Assembly: GCF_000218485.1 (NCBI RefSeq)
Contig: NZ_AFPB01000170.1
Coordinates: forward strand, 1-36,664
Direction of reading: 5' to 3'
Length of the DNA: 36,664 bases
DNA from: Aquimarina agarivorans
GTDB taxonomy: Bacteria > Bacteroidota > Bacteroidia > Flavobacteriales > Flavobacteriaceae
Shown here in pieces: positions 17,552 to 25,846 of the stretch; the first letter of the stretch is position 1; each line of letters opens with the position of its first letter. Under the pieces are notes generated by a model. That model saw only the letters and a list, made by a program, of their open reading frames with translations. It had not been told where the DNA came from and did no database searches. The translations under genes and the position numbers were made by a program.

Positions 17552-17617
17552 GTTAGATTAAATATTAACTATTACAATTTATATCTAATAACTATGGCAA
17601 TTAGACTATAATCTAAC
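17552..17617. repeat. Inverted repeat at the convergent traD/RT junction
   Basis: GTTAGATTA (17552-17560) and TAATCTAAC (17609-17617) are perfect inverted copies 48 bases apart. The right arm covers the stop codon of the reverse transcriptase. It may act as a weak terminator between convergent genes or mark one edge of the retron insertion. The long loop makes a strong terminator unlikely. Confidence 0.35.
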
Positions 17618-18641
17618 TCGATTTATATTGTTCTTGCAAATATTCTTTATACTTTTTGAATTCAACATCCCTAGGATTGATCTGCAAAACATAATTAACT
17701 TTGCCCATAAGATGCTTTAAGTAATTCGATTTTTTTTGATTGGTTCGTTCTATATGACTGGCAAGTCCATAGTTTTTTATGTAGTACATTTCATTTCTCA
17801 GAGAGTTACGGATTTTTTTTGGTAATTGAGCTTTTTTATTGACCACGATACCAGAAATTATTTGAGGTTGATTTGGCTTCATCAACTTAGTTTTTTCTTC
17901 ATTTAACTCCAAACCAATTTTAGAAAGCTCTTTTTTAACTAATTTTTTAATCTCTTCAGCATTTAAATTCCCCGAGAAAGCTAAATCATCCGCATATCTC
18001 GTGAACTTTATTTTATTTTTCATACAATATTTGGAAACTTCAGTATCAAAATCTTTCAATATTAAATTTGAAATATAGGGACTCGTAGGTGCTCCTTGAG
18101 GTAATTCATTTTCTCGAAAACATAATTTCGCAAATAAATTTGACATTTTTCTTGAATAACCAATACTAAAAAACAGATATTCAACAGACTCAAACTTTAT
18201 AGAATTGAAGAATTCTTTAATATCTAAGGTTAGGACTAGTGGCTCGTTTGTGTGATAAATTGTATGTTCTTTAATACTCCTTTTGGGTACGTAAGCTTTT
18301 GCATATCTACTTACCTTTAGTTTGTAGAGAATTTCATCTAAAATCCACAATTGAATTTCTTTAAGACTAGGCAAAGGTTCATATAATGTTCGGTTTTTCC
18401 CATTACGTTTTTTAATTTCAAATTCACGATAGAAGTATTTTTGAAATTTTACAGCACGTTTGAGATAAGAAACACTGTACCCGACTAGACCACTAAGGTG
18501 GTTAATACTATAAATTACAGGGAGATTATTTTCTAATAGAGGGTTAGCATATGATAAGCACTTATTGATATATTCAGAAGAAAAACCATGTTCCAATGCT
18601 TTTTGAGTAAACTTTTCTAAGTATAATTGTTGGTTATTCAT
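17613..18641 (-). CDS. Retron-type reverse transcriptase
   Basis: The enzyme reverse-transcribes its adjacent non-coding RNA into multicopy single-stranded DNA. RT motifs are in order: LTLDIKEFFNSI with the first catalytic Asp140, LPQGAPTSPYISNL at 180-193, and RYADDLAFSG with YADD at 216-219. The thumb-region segment is ISGIVVN at 262-268. The 342-residue length and lack of a maturase or integrase domain fit retrons, not group II introns. The retron NAxxH motif is replaced by HTIYH (126-130) and the usual VTG by ISG. The start is 10 bases after the predicted end of the msr-msd RNA. The upstream genes code for a winged-helix protein and a PRTase-like protein, which fits a type III retron as I recall the classification. 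Confidence 0.93.
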   Translation of the reverse strand: MNNQQLYLEKFTQKALEHGFSSEYINKCLSYANPLLENNLPVIYSINHLSGLVGYSVSYLKRAVKFQKYFYREFEIKKRNGKNRTLYEPLPSLKEIQLWILDEILYKLKVSRYAKAYVPKRSIKEHTIYHTNEPLVLTLDIKEFFNSIKFESVEYLFFSIGYSRKMSNLFAKLCFRENELPQGAPTSPYISNLILKDFDTEVSKYCMKNKIKFTRYADDLAFSGNLNAEEIKKLVKKELSKIGLELNEEKTKLMKPNQPQIISGIVVNKKAQLPKKIRNSLRNEMYYIKNYGLASHIERTNQKKSNYLKHLMGKVNYVLQINPRDVEFKKYKEYLQEQYKSS

Positions 18642-18650
18642 ATTTACTTG

Positions 18651-18796
18651 TGGAGATGTTGTCCTTAAGAACGAGGGACTACTCAGAGCCCCCGTTCGGA
18701 ATAAGAATTTTGGAAAGGGAAATATCTATTGATTTTGCCTTTTCAAAATTCGCCAGCTTGAAAGAATGTTCACTATTTGGCATGGTGACATCACCA
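18651..18796 (-). ncRNA. Retron msr-msd non-coding RNA (predicted)
   Basis: In the 165 bases between the winged-helix gene and the RT, read on the minus strand, the ends pair as a1/a2: TGGTGATGT (18796-18788) with ACATCTCCA (18659-18651), 8 of 9 positions. Inside is a stem ATTTTG/CAAAAT around AAAAGG (18732-18749), expected for msr. A strong 9-bp hairpin GAACGGGGG/CCCTCGTTC with an 11-base loop (18669-18697, one G-T pair) is expected for the msd stem. GGTGA/TCACC at 18784-18795 is a competing small hairpin. Position directly 5' of the RT gene is the rule for retron RNAs. The branching guanosine is not assigned. Confidence 0.75.
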
Positions 18797-18806
18797 ACCA
18801 TTTCTT

Positions 18807-19121
18807 TTAAAAATCAAGCTCTGTCTGGTTTGGTAAATATATAAAATTCCTTTCATGTTTTTTAATTCTACTTTGATTTTCTGGTTGTATCCAATTCACT
18901 TTATTAGTTTCTTTAAGTAAATGTTTTCCTTCGGCAAGAACTTCTTTTCCCTTTGGCGTTAATCTTATTTTCTTCTCAACATAAGATAATAGTTCATTAT
19001 CTACAAGCTTATTTGTAATTTCTGAGATTTCTCTGTATGACAGGTTTTCTCTCAATAATTTTTTAATATTTCCAGAATTCTCAATCATTTTGAGCACTAG
19101 AATTTCTTTTTTTTCTGTCAT
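18807..19121 (-). CDS. Winged-helix protein of the retron
   Basis: A 104-residue protein with a helix-turn-helix pattern (KLLRENLSYREISEITNKLVDNELLSYV) and a wing-like segment ending LTPKGKEVLAEG, as in MarR- or PadR-type winged-helix domains. It overlaps the PRTase-like gene by 4 bases (ATGA) and is directly followed by the msr-msd RNA and RT, so the four parts form one unit. In retrons with a PRTase-like effector a small winged-helix protein is the usual second component. It may bind the msDNA or help hold the effector inactive; that role is inferred. Confidence 0.8.
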   Translation of the reverse strand: MTEKKEILVLKMIENSGNIKKLLRENLSYREISEITNKLVDNELLSYVEKKIRLTPKGKEVLAEGKHLLKETNKVNWIQPENQSRIKKHERNFIYLPNQTELDF

Positions 19122-19972
19122 AATTCAACTGTTTCTTCTCTAGAGAATGGTGCTTCAAAATATTGTTTTCCAATCCTGTGTCTCTTCCAAAATATAGGGA
19201 AAGTATTGTCAGGAGTTCTAGCAAGTGTTATTAGGGCTTCACACCCATCATAACCCAAACTAAAGTGACTACCTCCAGGAATTAACCTCTCAATTTCTAG
19301 CATTACTTGGATTTTTTCTTCAAGAATAGGTGAATCATTAAAATCACTAATACCTTTTAAAGAAAGATAATCAGCATAAACAGAGATTCCGTCTTCAACA
19401 AATAAATCTGATGTATCTTTTTGAATTGCAATACAAATAATGTTTAATTTATCATTAGTTATATTTACATTCTTCTTTAATTCTTTCAAACAATCATTTA
19501 AAGTTTCGCCAGAACCAATATAATCGTCAATTAGGAAAATTGCTTCATTATCTTTTAATTGAAAATGAGCATTATTTAAATCTTCAAATTTTGTAACATA
19601 TTTAAATTCTACTTTAGAATATTTTACGAGTAACTTTTTAAACACTTTTATTTGATATAACAAGAACATTCCACTTTTAGCCTTTCCCTCATCCTCGAAT
19701 TTAACTATTGGAAATAGATAAACCGTCTTTAAATTTTCTATTTTTTCGTCTTCTACACTTTCTAAAGTTGAAAAAATCTTTTCCTGATATTCAATAAAAT
19801 TGATCCATTGATACCTTTCAACTAATTCAATTATCAATTCTCTTGCTCTATCATTTAGATTATTTAGAAGATTACAGAAATTATCAAATACATGTTCATC
19901 TATATCCTTGTCAGTCCATCGTTTAGTTTTAAATATTTTATTTAAGTATGTAATTGATTCTACTATTGTCAT
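19118..19972 (-). CDS. Phosphoribosyltransferase-like retron effector
   Basis: The PRPP-binding loop of type I phosphoribosyltransferases is clear: IFLIDDYIGSGETL, with the paired Asp149/Asp150 and loop to Thr157. A C-terminal segment, ARTPDNTFPIFW (251-262), is typical of PRTase-like proteins of defence loci. The 284-residue protein has an extra helical N-terminus of about 80 residues. It is the first gene of the retron operon and overlaps the winged-helix gene by 4 bases. In type III retrons, as I recall, this protein is the toxic effector released when the RT-msDNA complex senses phage. An ordinary nucleotide-salvage role is unlikely given the neighbours and lack of the rest of a pathway. 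Confidence 0.85.
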   Translation of the reverse strand: MTIVESITYLNKIFKTKRWTDKDIDEHVFDNFCNLLNNLNDRARELIIELVERYQWINFIEYQEKIFSTLESVEDEKIENLKTVYLFPIVKFEDEGKAKSGMFLLYQIKVFKKLLVKYSKVEFKYVTKFEDLNNAHFQLKDNEAIFLIDDYIGSGETLNDCLKELKKNVNITNDKLNIICIAIQKDTSDLFVEDGISVYADYLSLKGISDFNDSPILEEKIQVMLEIERLIPGGSHFSLGYDGCEALITLARTPDNTFPIFWKRHRIGKQYFEAPFSREETVEL

Positions 19973-20376
19973 TTTTCTTTAACTAATTAATGTAAACACA
20001 TATAAATAAACTTGAAATTTACTTTTGACCAATATTGAGAGCTAATTTAAAAATCTTTTTGGCTTAATTATATTACAACTCTTTATATATAATTAAACAC
20101 ACCTTAAAAGCGCTGTATAAATATACAACCTTATTCCAAAAACTACCTCTAACAGCCAACTAAAGCCATAAAAACGGCTTCTCAAAAAGGGCTGTATTCT
20201 TAAAATACATTCGTGTAAAACAAGCTAAAAATCAGCTTATCAAATACACACGAATGAAAGAAAAACGCTTTCTACAACAGCATTTTGAGTACGGATAATT
20301 TTTTACTGCTCATCACTTTTTCCTGAATCGAGTCAGGGATTTCTAAGTATTCAATTCACTAAAAAATTATCACATT
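19973..20376. other. 404-base non-coding region between the retron and traE
   Basis: No gene is seen. The left part, next to the retron, is extremely AT-rich and must hold the retron promoter (minus strand). A small palindrome GTATA-AA-TATAC lies at 20115-20126. The centre holds nested inverted repeats (20194-20256). The right part is the leader of the traE operon and carries a small stem CCTGA/TCAGG at 20322-20337. No promoter box could be assigned with confidence. Confidence 0.75.
20194..20256. promoter_or_regulatory. Nested inverted repeats upstream of traE
   Basis: CATTCGTGT (20208-20216) and ACACGAATG (20248-20256) are perfect inverted copies. Between them AAGCT (20222-20226) and AGCTT (20234-20238) form an inner stem. 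GTATT/AATAC (20194-20208) forms a competing stem on the left. The element is symmetric enough to be an operator or a structured leader for the tra operon. No protein or RNA family is assigned. Confidence 0.45.
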
Positions 20377-20682
20377 ATGAAAACTAAAATTTATAAAATA
20401 ATCTTTAGTCTAGTTGCTTTCTTATTATACGGAATAGGAGCACAAGCACAAAATGGTGTAGGCGGAATTAACCAAGCTACACAAATGGTCACTTCTTATT
20501 TTGATCCCGCTACAAAACTTATTTATGCTATTGGAGCAGTAGTAGGATTAATTGGTGGGGTTAAAGTGTATAACAAATTCTCATCAGGTGATCCTGACAC
20601 TTCTAAAACAGCAGCTTCATGGTTTGGAGCATGTATTTTCTTAATTGTTTCTGCAACCATTTTACGCTCATTTTTCTTATAA
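20377..20682 (+). CDS. traE: TraE, DUF4134 conjugative transposon protein (pilin-like)
   Basis: A cleavable signal peptide (cut after AQA, about residue 24) precedes a small hydrophobic protein with two membrane segments (LIYAIGAVVGLIGGVKVY and ACIFLIVSATILRSFFL) separated by a short polar loop. The size (101 residues), the QATQMVTSYFDPATK segment and the place before DUF4133 and VirB4-type genes match DUF4134/TraE, the VirB2-like component of the Bacteroidetes mating apparatus. It starts the main plus-strand tra operon and is followed 3 bases later by traF. Confidence 0.93.
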   Translation: MKTKIYKIIFSLVAFLLYGIGAQAQNGVGGINQATQMVTSYFDPATKLIYAIGAVVGLIGGVKVYNKFSSGDPDTSKTAASWFGACIFLIVSATILRSFFL

Positions 20683-20685
20683 ACT

Positions 20686-21012
20686 ATGGCTAGCTTTCAA
20701 ATCAATAAAGGCATAGGAAGAACCGTAGAGTTCAAAGGTTTAAAAGCACAATATCTATTCATATTTGCTGGAGGATTATTGGGACTGTTTATTACTATAG
20801 TCATACTATATATGATTGGTATAAACCAATATGTGTGCTTAATACTAGGGCTTATTAGTGCAGGAGTTTTGATATGGAAAACTTTTGAGCTAAACACAAA
20901 ATATGGAGAACATGGATTAATGAAAATTTCAGCTCGTAAAAGGCATCCGAAATTTATCAGCCGTCATTACACGGTACTATCTCTTATCAACTTTCAAAAT
21001 CAAAGCATATGA
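20686..21012 (+). CDS. traF: TraF, DUF4133 conjugative transposon protein (VirB3-like)
   Basis: A 108-residue protein with the family opening INKGIGRTVEFKGLKAQY and two adjacent membrane segments (YLFIFAGGLLGLFITIVIL and YVCLILGLISAGVLIW). This is the layout of VirB3-type inner-membrane proteins, which dock the VirB4 ATPase. The stop overlaps the ATG of traG by 4 bases (ATGA, 21009-21012), which fits tight pairing with that ATPase. Confidence 0.93.
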   Translation: MASFQINKGIGRTVEFKGLKAQYLFIFAGGLLGLFITIVILYMIGINQYVCLILGLISAGVLIWKTFELNTKYGEHGLMKISARKRHPKFISRHYTVLSLINFQNQSI

Positions 21013-23504
21013 GACCAATAGCTAAACGTAGTCCATTTGCTGATAAATTTCCGATTTGGGCAGTAGAACACAATTGTATTTTAAGCAAGGATGCAGATAT
21101 AACCATTGCTTTTAAAGTTACTTTACCTGAACTGTTTACCATTACGGCAAAAGAATATGAAGCGATCCATGCTGCATGGCATAAAGCCATTAAAGTATTA
21201 CCCGATTTTAGTATTGTCCATAAACAGGATTGGTATCTAAAAGAAAACTATGAACCAGAGATTCAAAAAGATGATTTAAGTTTTTTGTCTCGAAGTTTTG
21301 AAAAGCATTTTAATGAGCGTCCTTTTTTAGCACATCATTGTTACGTCTATGTGACAAAAACTACCAAAGAGCGCACGCGTCGTCAAAGTAGTTTTTCTAC
21401 ACTCACTCGCAAGCATTTAATTCCAAAGGAGATTCAAGACAAAGAAGCTATGCTCAAATTTATAGAATCGGTAGATCAGTTTGAACGTATTATTAATGAT
21501 TCTGATTTTGTAAGCTTGGAGCGTTTAACGGATTCTGACATTGTTGGATCAGCAACTAAAAAGGGGCTTTTAGAAGAATATTTATCGCTTACTTCTGAGC
21601 AAGATAATTTTACACTACAAGATATTCATTTAGGAGTAGATGAGGTAAAAGTTGGGGATAAAATCCTATGCTTACATACACTATCAGATACTGAAGATTT
21701 ACCCAATGAAGTAAGTACTGACAAACGTTTTGAACGATTATCTACAGACCGAAGTGACTGTCGATTATCTTTTGCTTCGCCAGTAGGGTTGCTATTGAAC
21801 TGCAACCACATTTACAACCAATATATTTTTATTGATAACAGTGATGAGAATTTACGCAAGTTTGAAAAATCAGCACGTAACATGCACTCACTAGGCAAGT
21901 ATAGCCGAAGTAATCAAATCAATAAAGAGTGGATTGAGAATTACCTTAATGAAGTACATTCAAAAGGGCTAACCTCGGTACGATGCCATTGCAATGTATT
22001 GGCTTGGAGTGATGACCAAGGAGAATTAAGACAAATTAAGAATGACGTTGGTAGTCAGTTAGCTCTTATGGAATGTCGTCCTCATCATAATACAGTAGAT
22101 ACTGCAACATTATATTGGGCAGGTATGGCAGGCAATGCAGGTGACTTTCCTGCGGAAGAAAGCTTTTACACATTTATAGACCCTGCGTTATGTTTCTTTA
22201 CCCAAGAAACAAATTATCGCAATTCCTTATCTCCTTTCGGAATAAAAATGGTGGATAGATTAACAGGCAAGCCCATCCATTTAGATATTTCTGATTTACC
22301 AATGAAAAAAGGAATCATCACCAACCGAAACAAGTTTATTTTGGGTCCTTCAGGAAGTGGAAAATCTTTTTTTACGAATCATTTAATCCGTCAATATTAC
22401 GAACAAGGCACACATGTATTATTAGTAGATACAGGTAATAGTTATCAAGGATTATGTGAACTCGTTCGTCAAAAAACAGGTGGTAAAGATGGGGTCTATT
22501 TTACGTATACGGAAGAAAATCCTATTGCGTTTAATCCATTTTATACAGATGATAATGTGTTTGATATTGAAAAAAGAGAAAGTATCAAAACACTTATTAT
22601 GACCTTGTGGAAGCGAGACGACGAACCCGCTTCACGTTCTGAGGAAGTAGCCTTATCAAATGCCGTAAACCTATTCATTAAAAAAATTCAAAACGATAAT
22701 ACCACAGAAGTTTCTTTCAATGGGTTTTATGAATTTGCCAAAACAGACTACAAAACCATTTTAGAGGAAAAATCAGTACGAGAAAAAGACTTCGATTTAG
22801 CCAACTTCCTAAATGTTTTAGAGCCTTATTACAAAGGTGGAGAATACGATTATTTACTTAATTCAACCGAGCAACTAGACCTGTTAACCAAACGATTTAT
22901 TGTATTTGAAATAGATGCCATTAAGGATCATAAAATCCTATTTCCTATAGTGACCATTATAATCATGGAGGTATTCATTAATAAGATGCGACGACTTACA
23001 GGAATTCGCAAACTAATATTAATTGAAGAAGCATGGAAAGCCATTGCCAAAGAAGGCATGGCGGAGTACATCAAGTATCTATTTAAAACTGTACGAAAGT
23101 TTTTTGGAGAAGCTATTGTAGTTACTCAGGAAGTAGATGATATTATTCAATCTCCTATTGTTAAAGAATCCATTATTAATAATTCGGATTGTAAGATACT
23201 TCTTGATCAGCGCAAGTACTTGAACAAGTTCGACGGTATTCAAGAAATGTTGGGACTTACCGAAAAAGAGAAAGCACAGATTTTATCCATAAACCTAAAC
23301 AACCATCCAAGCCGATTATACAAAGAAGTTTGGATTGGATTAGGCGGAACACAGTCGGCTGTTTATGCTACTGAAGTAAGTGCCGAGGAATACTTGACCT
23401 ACACTACTGAAGAAACCGAAAAAATGAAGGTCTTAGAACTTGCTAAAACCAAAGGAGGAGATATTGAATCTGCGATTAAGCAATTGGCAGAACAACGAAG
23501 ATAA
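21009..23504 (+). CDS. traG: TraG, VirB4-type conjugation ATPase
   Basis: An 831-residue ATPase that powers assembly of the type IV secretion pore at the inner membrane. It has Walker A GPSGSGKS at 446-453, preceded by NRNKFIL, Walker B LILIEEAWKA at 669-678, and the following VRKFFGEAIVVTQEVDD segment typical of VirB4/TraG (the Bacteroidetes TraG is VirB4, distinct from the VirD4-like MobC above). The N-terminal half is the usual variable VirB4 region. It overlaps traF and is followed by a 61-base gap before traI; traH, a small gene that can lie here in CTnDOT-like elements, is not seen. Confidence 0.96.
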   Translation: MRPIAKRSPFADKFPIWAVEHNCILSKDADITIAFKVTLPELFTITAKEYEAIHAAWHKAIKVLPDFSIVHKQDWYLKENYEPEIQKDDLSFLSRSFEKHFNERPFLAHHCYVYVTKTTKERTRRQSSFSTLTRKHLIPKEIQDKEAMLKFIESVDQFERIINDSDFVSLERLTDSDIVGSATKKGLLEEYLSLTSEQDNFTLQDIHLGVDEVKVGDKILCLHTLSDTEDLPNEVSTDKRFERLSTDRSDCRLSFASPVGLLLNCNHIYNQYIFIDNSDENLRKFEKSARNMHSLGKYSRSNQINKEWIENYLNEVHSKGLTSVRCHCNVLAWSDDQGELRQIKNDVGSQLALMECRPHHNTVDTATLYWAGMAGNAGDFPAEESFYTFIDPALCFFTQETNYRNSLSPFGIKMVDRLTGKPIHLDISDLPMKKGIITNRNKFILGPSGSGKSFFTNHLIRQYYEQGTHVLLVDTGNSYQGLCELVRQKTGGKDGVYFTYTEENPIAFNPFYTDDNVFDIEKRESIKTLIMTLWKRDDEPASRSEEVALSNAVNLFIKKIQNDNTTEVSFNGFYEFAKTDYKTILEEKSVREKDFDLANFLNVLEPYYKGGEYDYLLNSTEQLDLLTKRFIVFEIDAIKDHKILFPIVTIIIMEVFINKMRRLTGIRKLILIEEAWKAIAKEGMAEYIKYLFKTVRKFFGEAIVVTQEVDDIIQSPIVKESIINNSDCKILLDQRKYLNKFDGIQEMLGLTEKEKAQILSINLNNHPSRLYKEVWIGLGGTQSAVYATEVSAEEYLTYTTEETEKMKVLELAKTKGGDIESAIKQLAEQRR

Positions 23505-23565
23505 TCTTATCAAAACCTCTTGTAATAGAGGTAAAAAGCAACATTAATTTTTAAAAATATACATC

Positions 23566-24189
23566 ATGAAAAAATACATATTCAGCATATTGTGTATGAT
23601 CGGTTTTTATACTACACAAGCACAATGGGTAGTTACCGACCCTACTAATTTGGCACAAGGGATTGCCAATACAGCACAGCAAATTGTACAAACTTCCACC
23701 ACCGCTACCAACATGATAAACAATTTTAAAGAAACGGTGAAAATCTATGAGCAAGGGAAAAAGTATTATGACAAACTAAAGCGTGTAAACAATTTGGTTA
23801 AAGATGCTCGAAGGGTACAACAAGCAGTTCTTATGGTTGGAGAAATTTCAGATATCTACGTAAATAATTTTCAAAAAATGCTTAATGATGAAAATTACGC
23901 ACCTCAAGAACTCTCTGCTATTGCATTTGGATATTCTAAACTATTGGAAGAAAGTGGCAGCTTAGTAAAAGAGCTAAAAAAGATTATAAATCCTTCAACC
24001 TTATCCATGAATGATAAGGAGCGTATGGATATTATAGATCGTATTTACAAAGAAATTAAAGCCAATAGGGATTTAGTGAATTACTACACCCGAAAAAATA
24101 TTGGAGTTAGTTATTTGAGAGCAAAGGAAAAAGGCAATACGAAACGTGTATTGGCTTTATATGGAACAGCTAACGAACGTAATTGGTAA
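23566..24189 (+). CDS. traI: TraI, DUF4141 conjugative transposon protein (VirB5-like)
   Basis: A signal peptide (MKKYIFSILCMIGFYTTQAQ) leads a mostly helical exported protein of 207 residues. The opening WVVTDPTNLAQGIANTAQQI and the YEQGKKYYDKLKRVNN segment are characteristic of DUF4141 and resemble VirB5-type proteins, which sit at the outer part of the pilus. It lies between the VirB4 ATPase and the VirB6-like TraJ, as in other Bacteroidetes conjugative transposons. Confidence 0.92.
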   Translation: MKKYIFSILCMIGFYTTQAQWVVTDPTNLAQGIANTAQQIVQTSTTATNMINNFKETVKIYEQGKKYYDKLKRVNNLVKDARRVQQAVLMVGEISDIYVNNFQKMLNDENYAPQELSAIAFGYSKLLEESGSLVKELKKIINPSTLSMNDKERMDIIDRIYKEIKANRDLVNYYTRKNIGVSYLRAKEKGNTKRVLALYGTANERNW

Positions 24190-24201
24190 AATATAACAGT
24201 T

Positions 24202-25209
24202 ATGTATTTAATTGCTGATTTCGACAATCTACATCAAGTATTACGAAGTTTATACGACGAGATGATGCCTTTGTGTAGTAATATGATAGGTATTGCAAAA
24301 GCCATCGCTGGTTTGGGAGCATTGTTCTACGTTTCTGCAAGGGTATGGCAATCATTAGCAAGAGCAGAACCTATTGATGTATATCCTATGCTACGTCCTT
24401 TTGCTATAGGAATGTGCATCCTCTTTTTTCCATCTATAGTGCTTGGAACAATTAATAGTGTCCTTAGCCCTGTGGTCAAGGGAACAGCGACAATTTTAGA
24501 AACGCAGACTTTTGATATGCAATCTTATCAAGCGCAAAAAGATAGGCTTGAACGAGAAGCCTTACTCAGAAATCCTGAAACCGCTTATTTAATTAGTAAC
24601 GAAGAGTTTGATAAAAAACTGGAATCGCTAGGTTGGTCTCCTTCAGACTTGGCTACTATGGCAGGAATGCATGTGGAGAAAGGAATGTATAAACTTGAAA
24701 AAAGCATGAGAGATGCATTTCGTTCCCTATTGGAACTTATTTTTCAAGCGGCTGCTTTAATTATTGATACCATCCGTACATTCTTCCTTATTGTACTTTC
24801 TATTCTTGGTCCAATAGCCTTTGCGCTTTCAATTTGGGATGGTTTTCAATCTACACTTACTGCATGGCTTAACCGCTATATCAGTGTGTACTTCTGGTTA
24901 CCTGTAGCCAATTTGTTTGGAGCTATGCTTGGTAAAATTCAAGTACTCATGCTTACCAAAGATATTGAAGCACTATCTAACCCTAACTATATCCCTGATG
25001 GCTCAAATACAATTTATACGGTTTTCATGCTTATCGGAATCATTGGCTATTTCACGATTCCAACGGTTGCAAATTGGGTTATTCAAGCTGGCGGAATGGG
25101 GAACTATAATAGAAATATAAATCAATCTTCTAAGAAAGCAGGGAATTTAGCTGGAGCTACGGCAGGGGCTACTTCTGGAAATATTCGAGGGCGATTAAAA
25201 ATAAAATAA
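24202..25209 (+). CDS. traJ: TraJ, polytopic VirB6-like conjugation protein
   Basis: A 335-residue inner-membrane protein with several hydrophobic segments (near AKAIAGLGALFYVSARV, IGMCILFFPSIVLGTI, IIDTIRTFFLIVLSILGPI, TVFMLIGIIGYFTIPTV) and a conserved central LTAWLNRYISVYFWLPVANL stretch. It ends with a glycine- and alanine-rich basic tail. Order and features match TraJ, the VirB6-type channel component. The next gene, traK, begins 1 base after its stop. Confidence 0.93.
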   Translation: MYLIADFDNLHQVLRSLYDEMMPLCSNMIGIAKAIAGLGALFYVSARVWQSLARAEPIDVYPMLRPFAIGMCILFFPSIVLGTINSVLSPVVKGTATILETQTFDMQSYQAQKDRLEREALLRNPETAYLISNEEFDKKLESLGWSPSDLATMAGMHVEKGMYKLEKSMRDAFRSLLELIFQAAALIIDTIRTFFLIVLSILGPIAFALSIWDGFQSTLTAWLNRYISVYFWLPVANLFGAMLGKIQVLMLTKDIEALSNPNYIPDGSNTIYTVFMLIGIIGYFTIPTVANWVIQAGGMGNYNRNINQSSKKAGNLAGATAGATSGNIRGRLKIK

Positions 25210-25210
25210 G

Positions 25211-25846
25211 ATGAAACAACATATAGAATTTAAAACCTTAACTACTGTAGAAAGTAGTTTTAAGAAAATCCGCTTATTAAGTATTCTCTTTATTGTTTTG
25301 TGTACAGCAATTGTAGGTTACAGTGTATTTAGTTCCTACCGATTTGCCGAAGCACAACGTGAAAAAATTTATGTATTAGACAAAGGAAAGTCTTTGATGT
25401 TAGCATTATCCCAAGATGCATCTTTAAATAGACCTGTAGAAGCTAGAGAGCATATGCGTAGGTTTCATGAACTATTTTTCACACTTGCTCCTGATAATAA
25501 AGCCATTGAATCCAATATCAAAAGAGCCTTATTCATGGCAGACAAAAGTGCTTTTGATTATTACAAAGACCTTTCTGAAAAAGGGTATTACAATCGTATC
25601 ATTTCTGGAAATATTCATCAGCGTATTGTAGTTGATAGCATTCAAACCAATTTTAATACCTATCCCTATGAAATGGTATTGCATGCCAAGCAATGGATCA
25701 TAAGAGCAAGTAACAAAACAGAGCGAAGTTTAGTAACTACTTGCCAACTCGTCAATTCTGTTCGTTCAGACAACAACCCTCAAGGTTTTACTATCGAAGG
25801 CTTTAGAGTATTAGTAAATACTGATATCCAAACTATTAAGCGATGA
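25211..25846 (+). CDS. traK: TraK, VirB8-like conjugation protein
   Basis: A single N-terminal membrane segment (LLSILFIVLCTAIVGYSVF) follows a short cytoplasmic tail, and a 160-residue periplasmic domain follows. This bitopic layout and the sequence (REHMRRFHELFFTLAPDN, YEMVLHAKQWIIRAS) match TraK, the VirB8-like scaffold of the inner-membrane complex. Its stop overlaps the start of the small traL gene by 4 bases (ATGA). Confidence 0.94.
   Translation: MKQHIEFKTLTTVESSFKKIRLLSILFIVLCTAIVGYSVFSSYRFAEAQREKIYVLDKGKSLMLALSQDASLNRPVEAREHMRRFHELFFTLAPDNKAIESNIKRALFMADKSAFDYYKDLSEKGYYNRIISGNIHQRIVVDSIQTNFNTYPYEMVLHAKQWIIRASNKTERSLVTTCQLVNSVRSDNNPQGFTIEGFRVLVNTDIQTIKR

Noticed and set aside
17613..18641. 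Reverse transcriptase as a group II intron or diversity-generating retroelement
   Set aside because: No maturase, HNH or intron RNA boundaries, no template/variable repeat pair; the short RT with an upstream structured RNA fits a retron.
18650..18844. A 64-residue plus-strand open frame across the retron intergenic region
   Set aside because: It is antisense to the predicted msr-msd RNA and the winged-helix gene end, shows no family resemblance, and its codons are explained by the RNA stems.
19118..19972. PRTase-like protein as a metabolic nucleotide-salvage enzyme
   Set aside because: It overlaps a winged-helix gene next to a retron RT and carries the defence-type TPDNTFPIFW C-terminus; no pathway neighbours exist.
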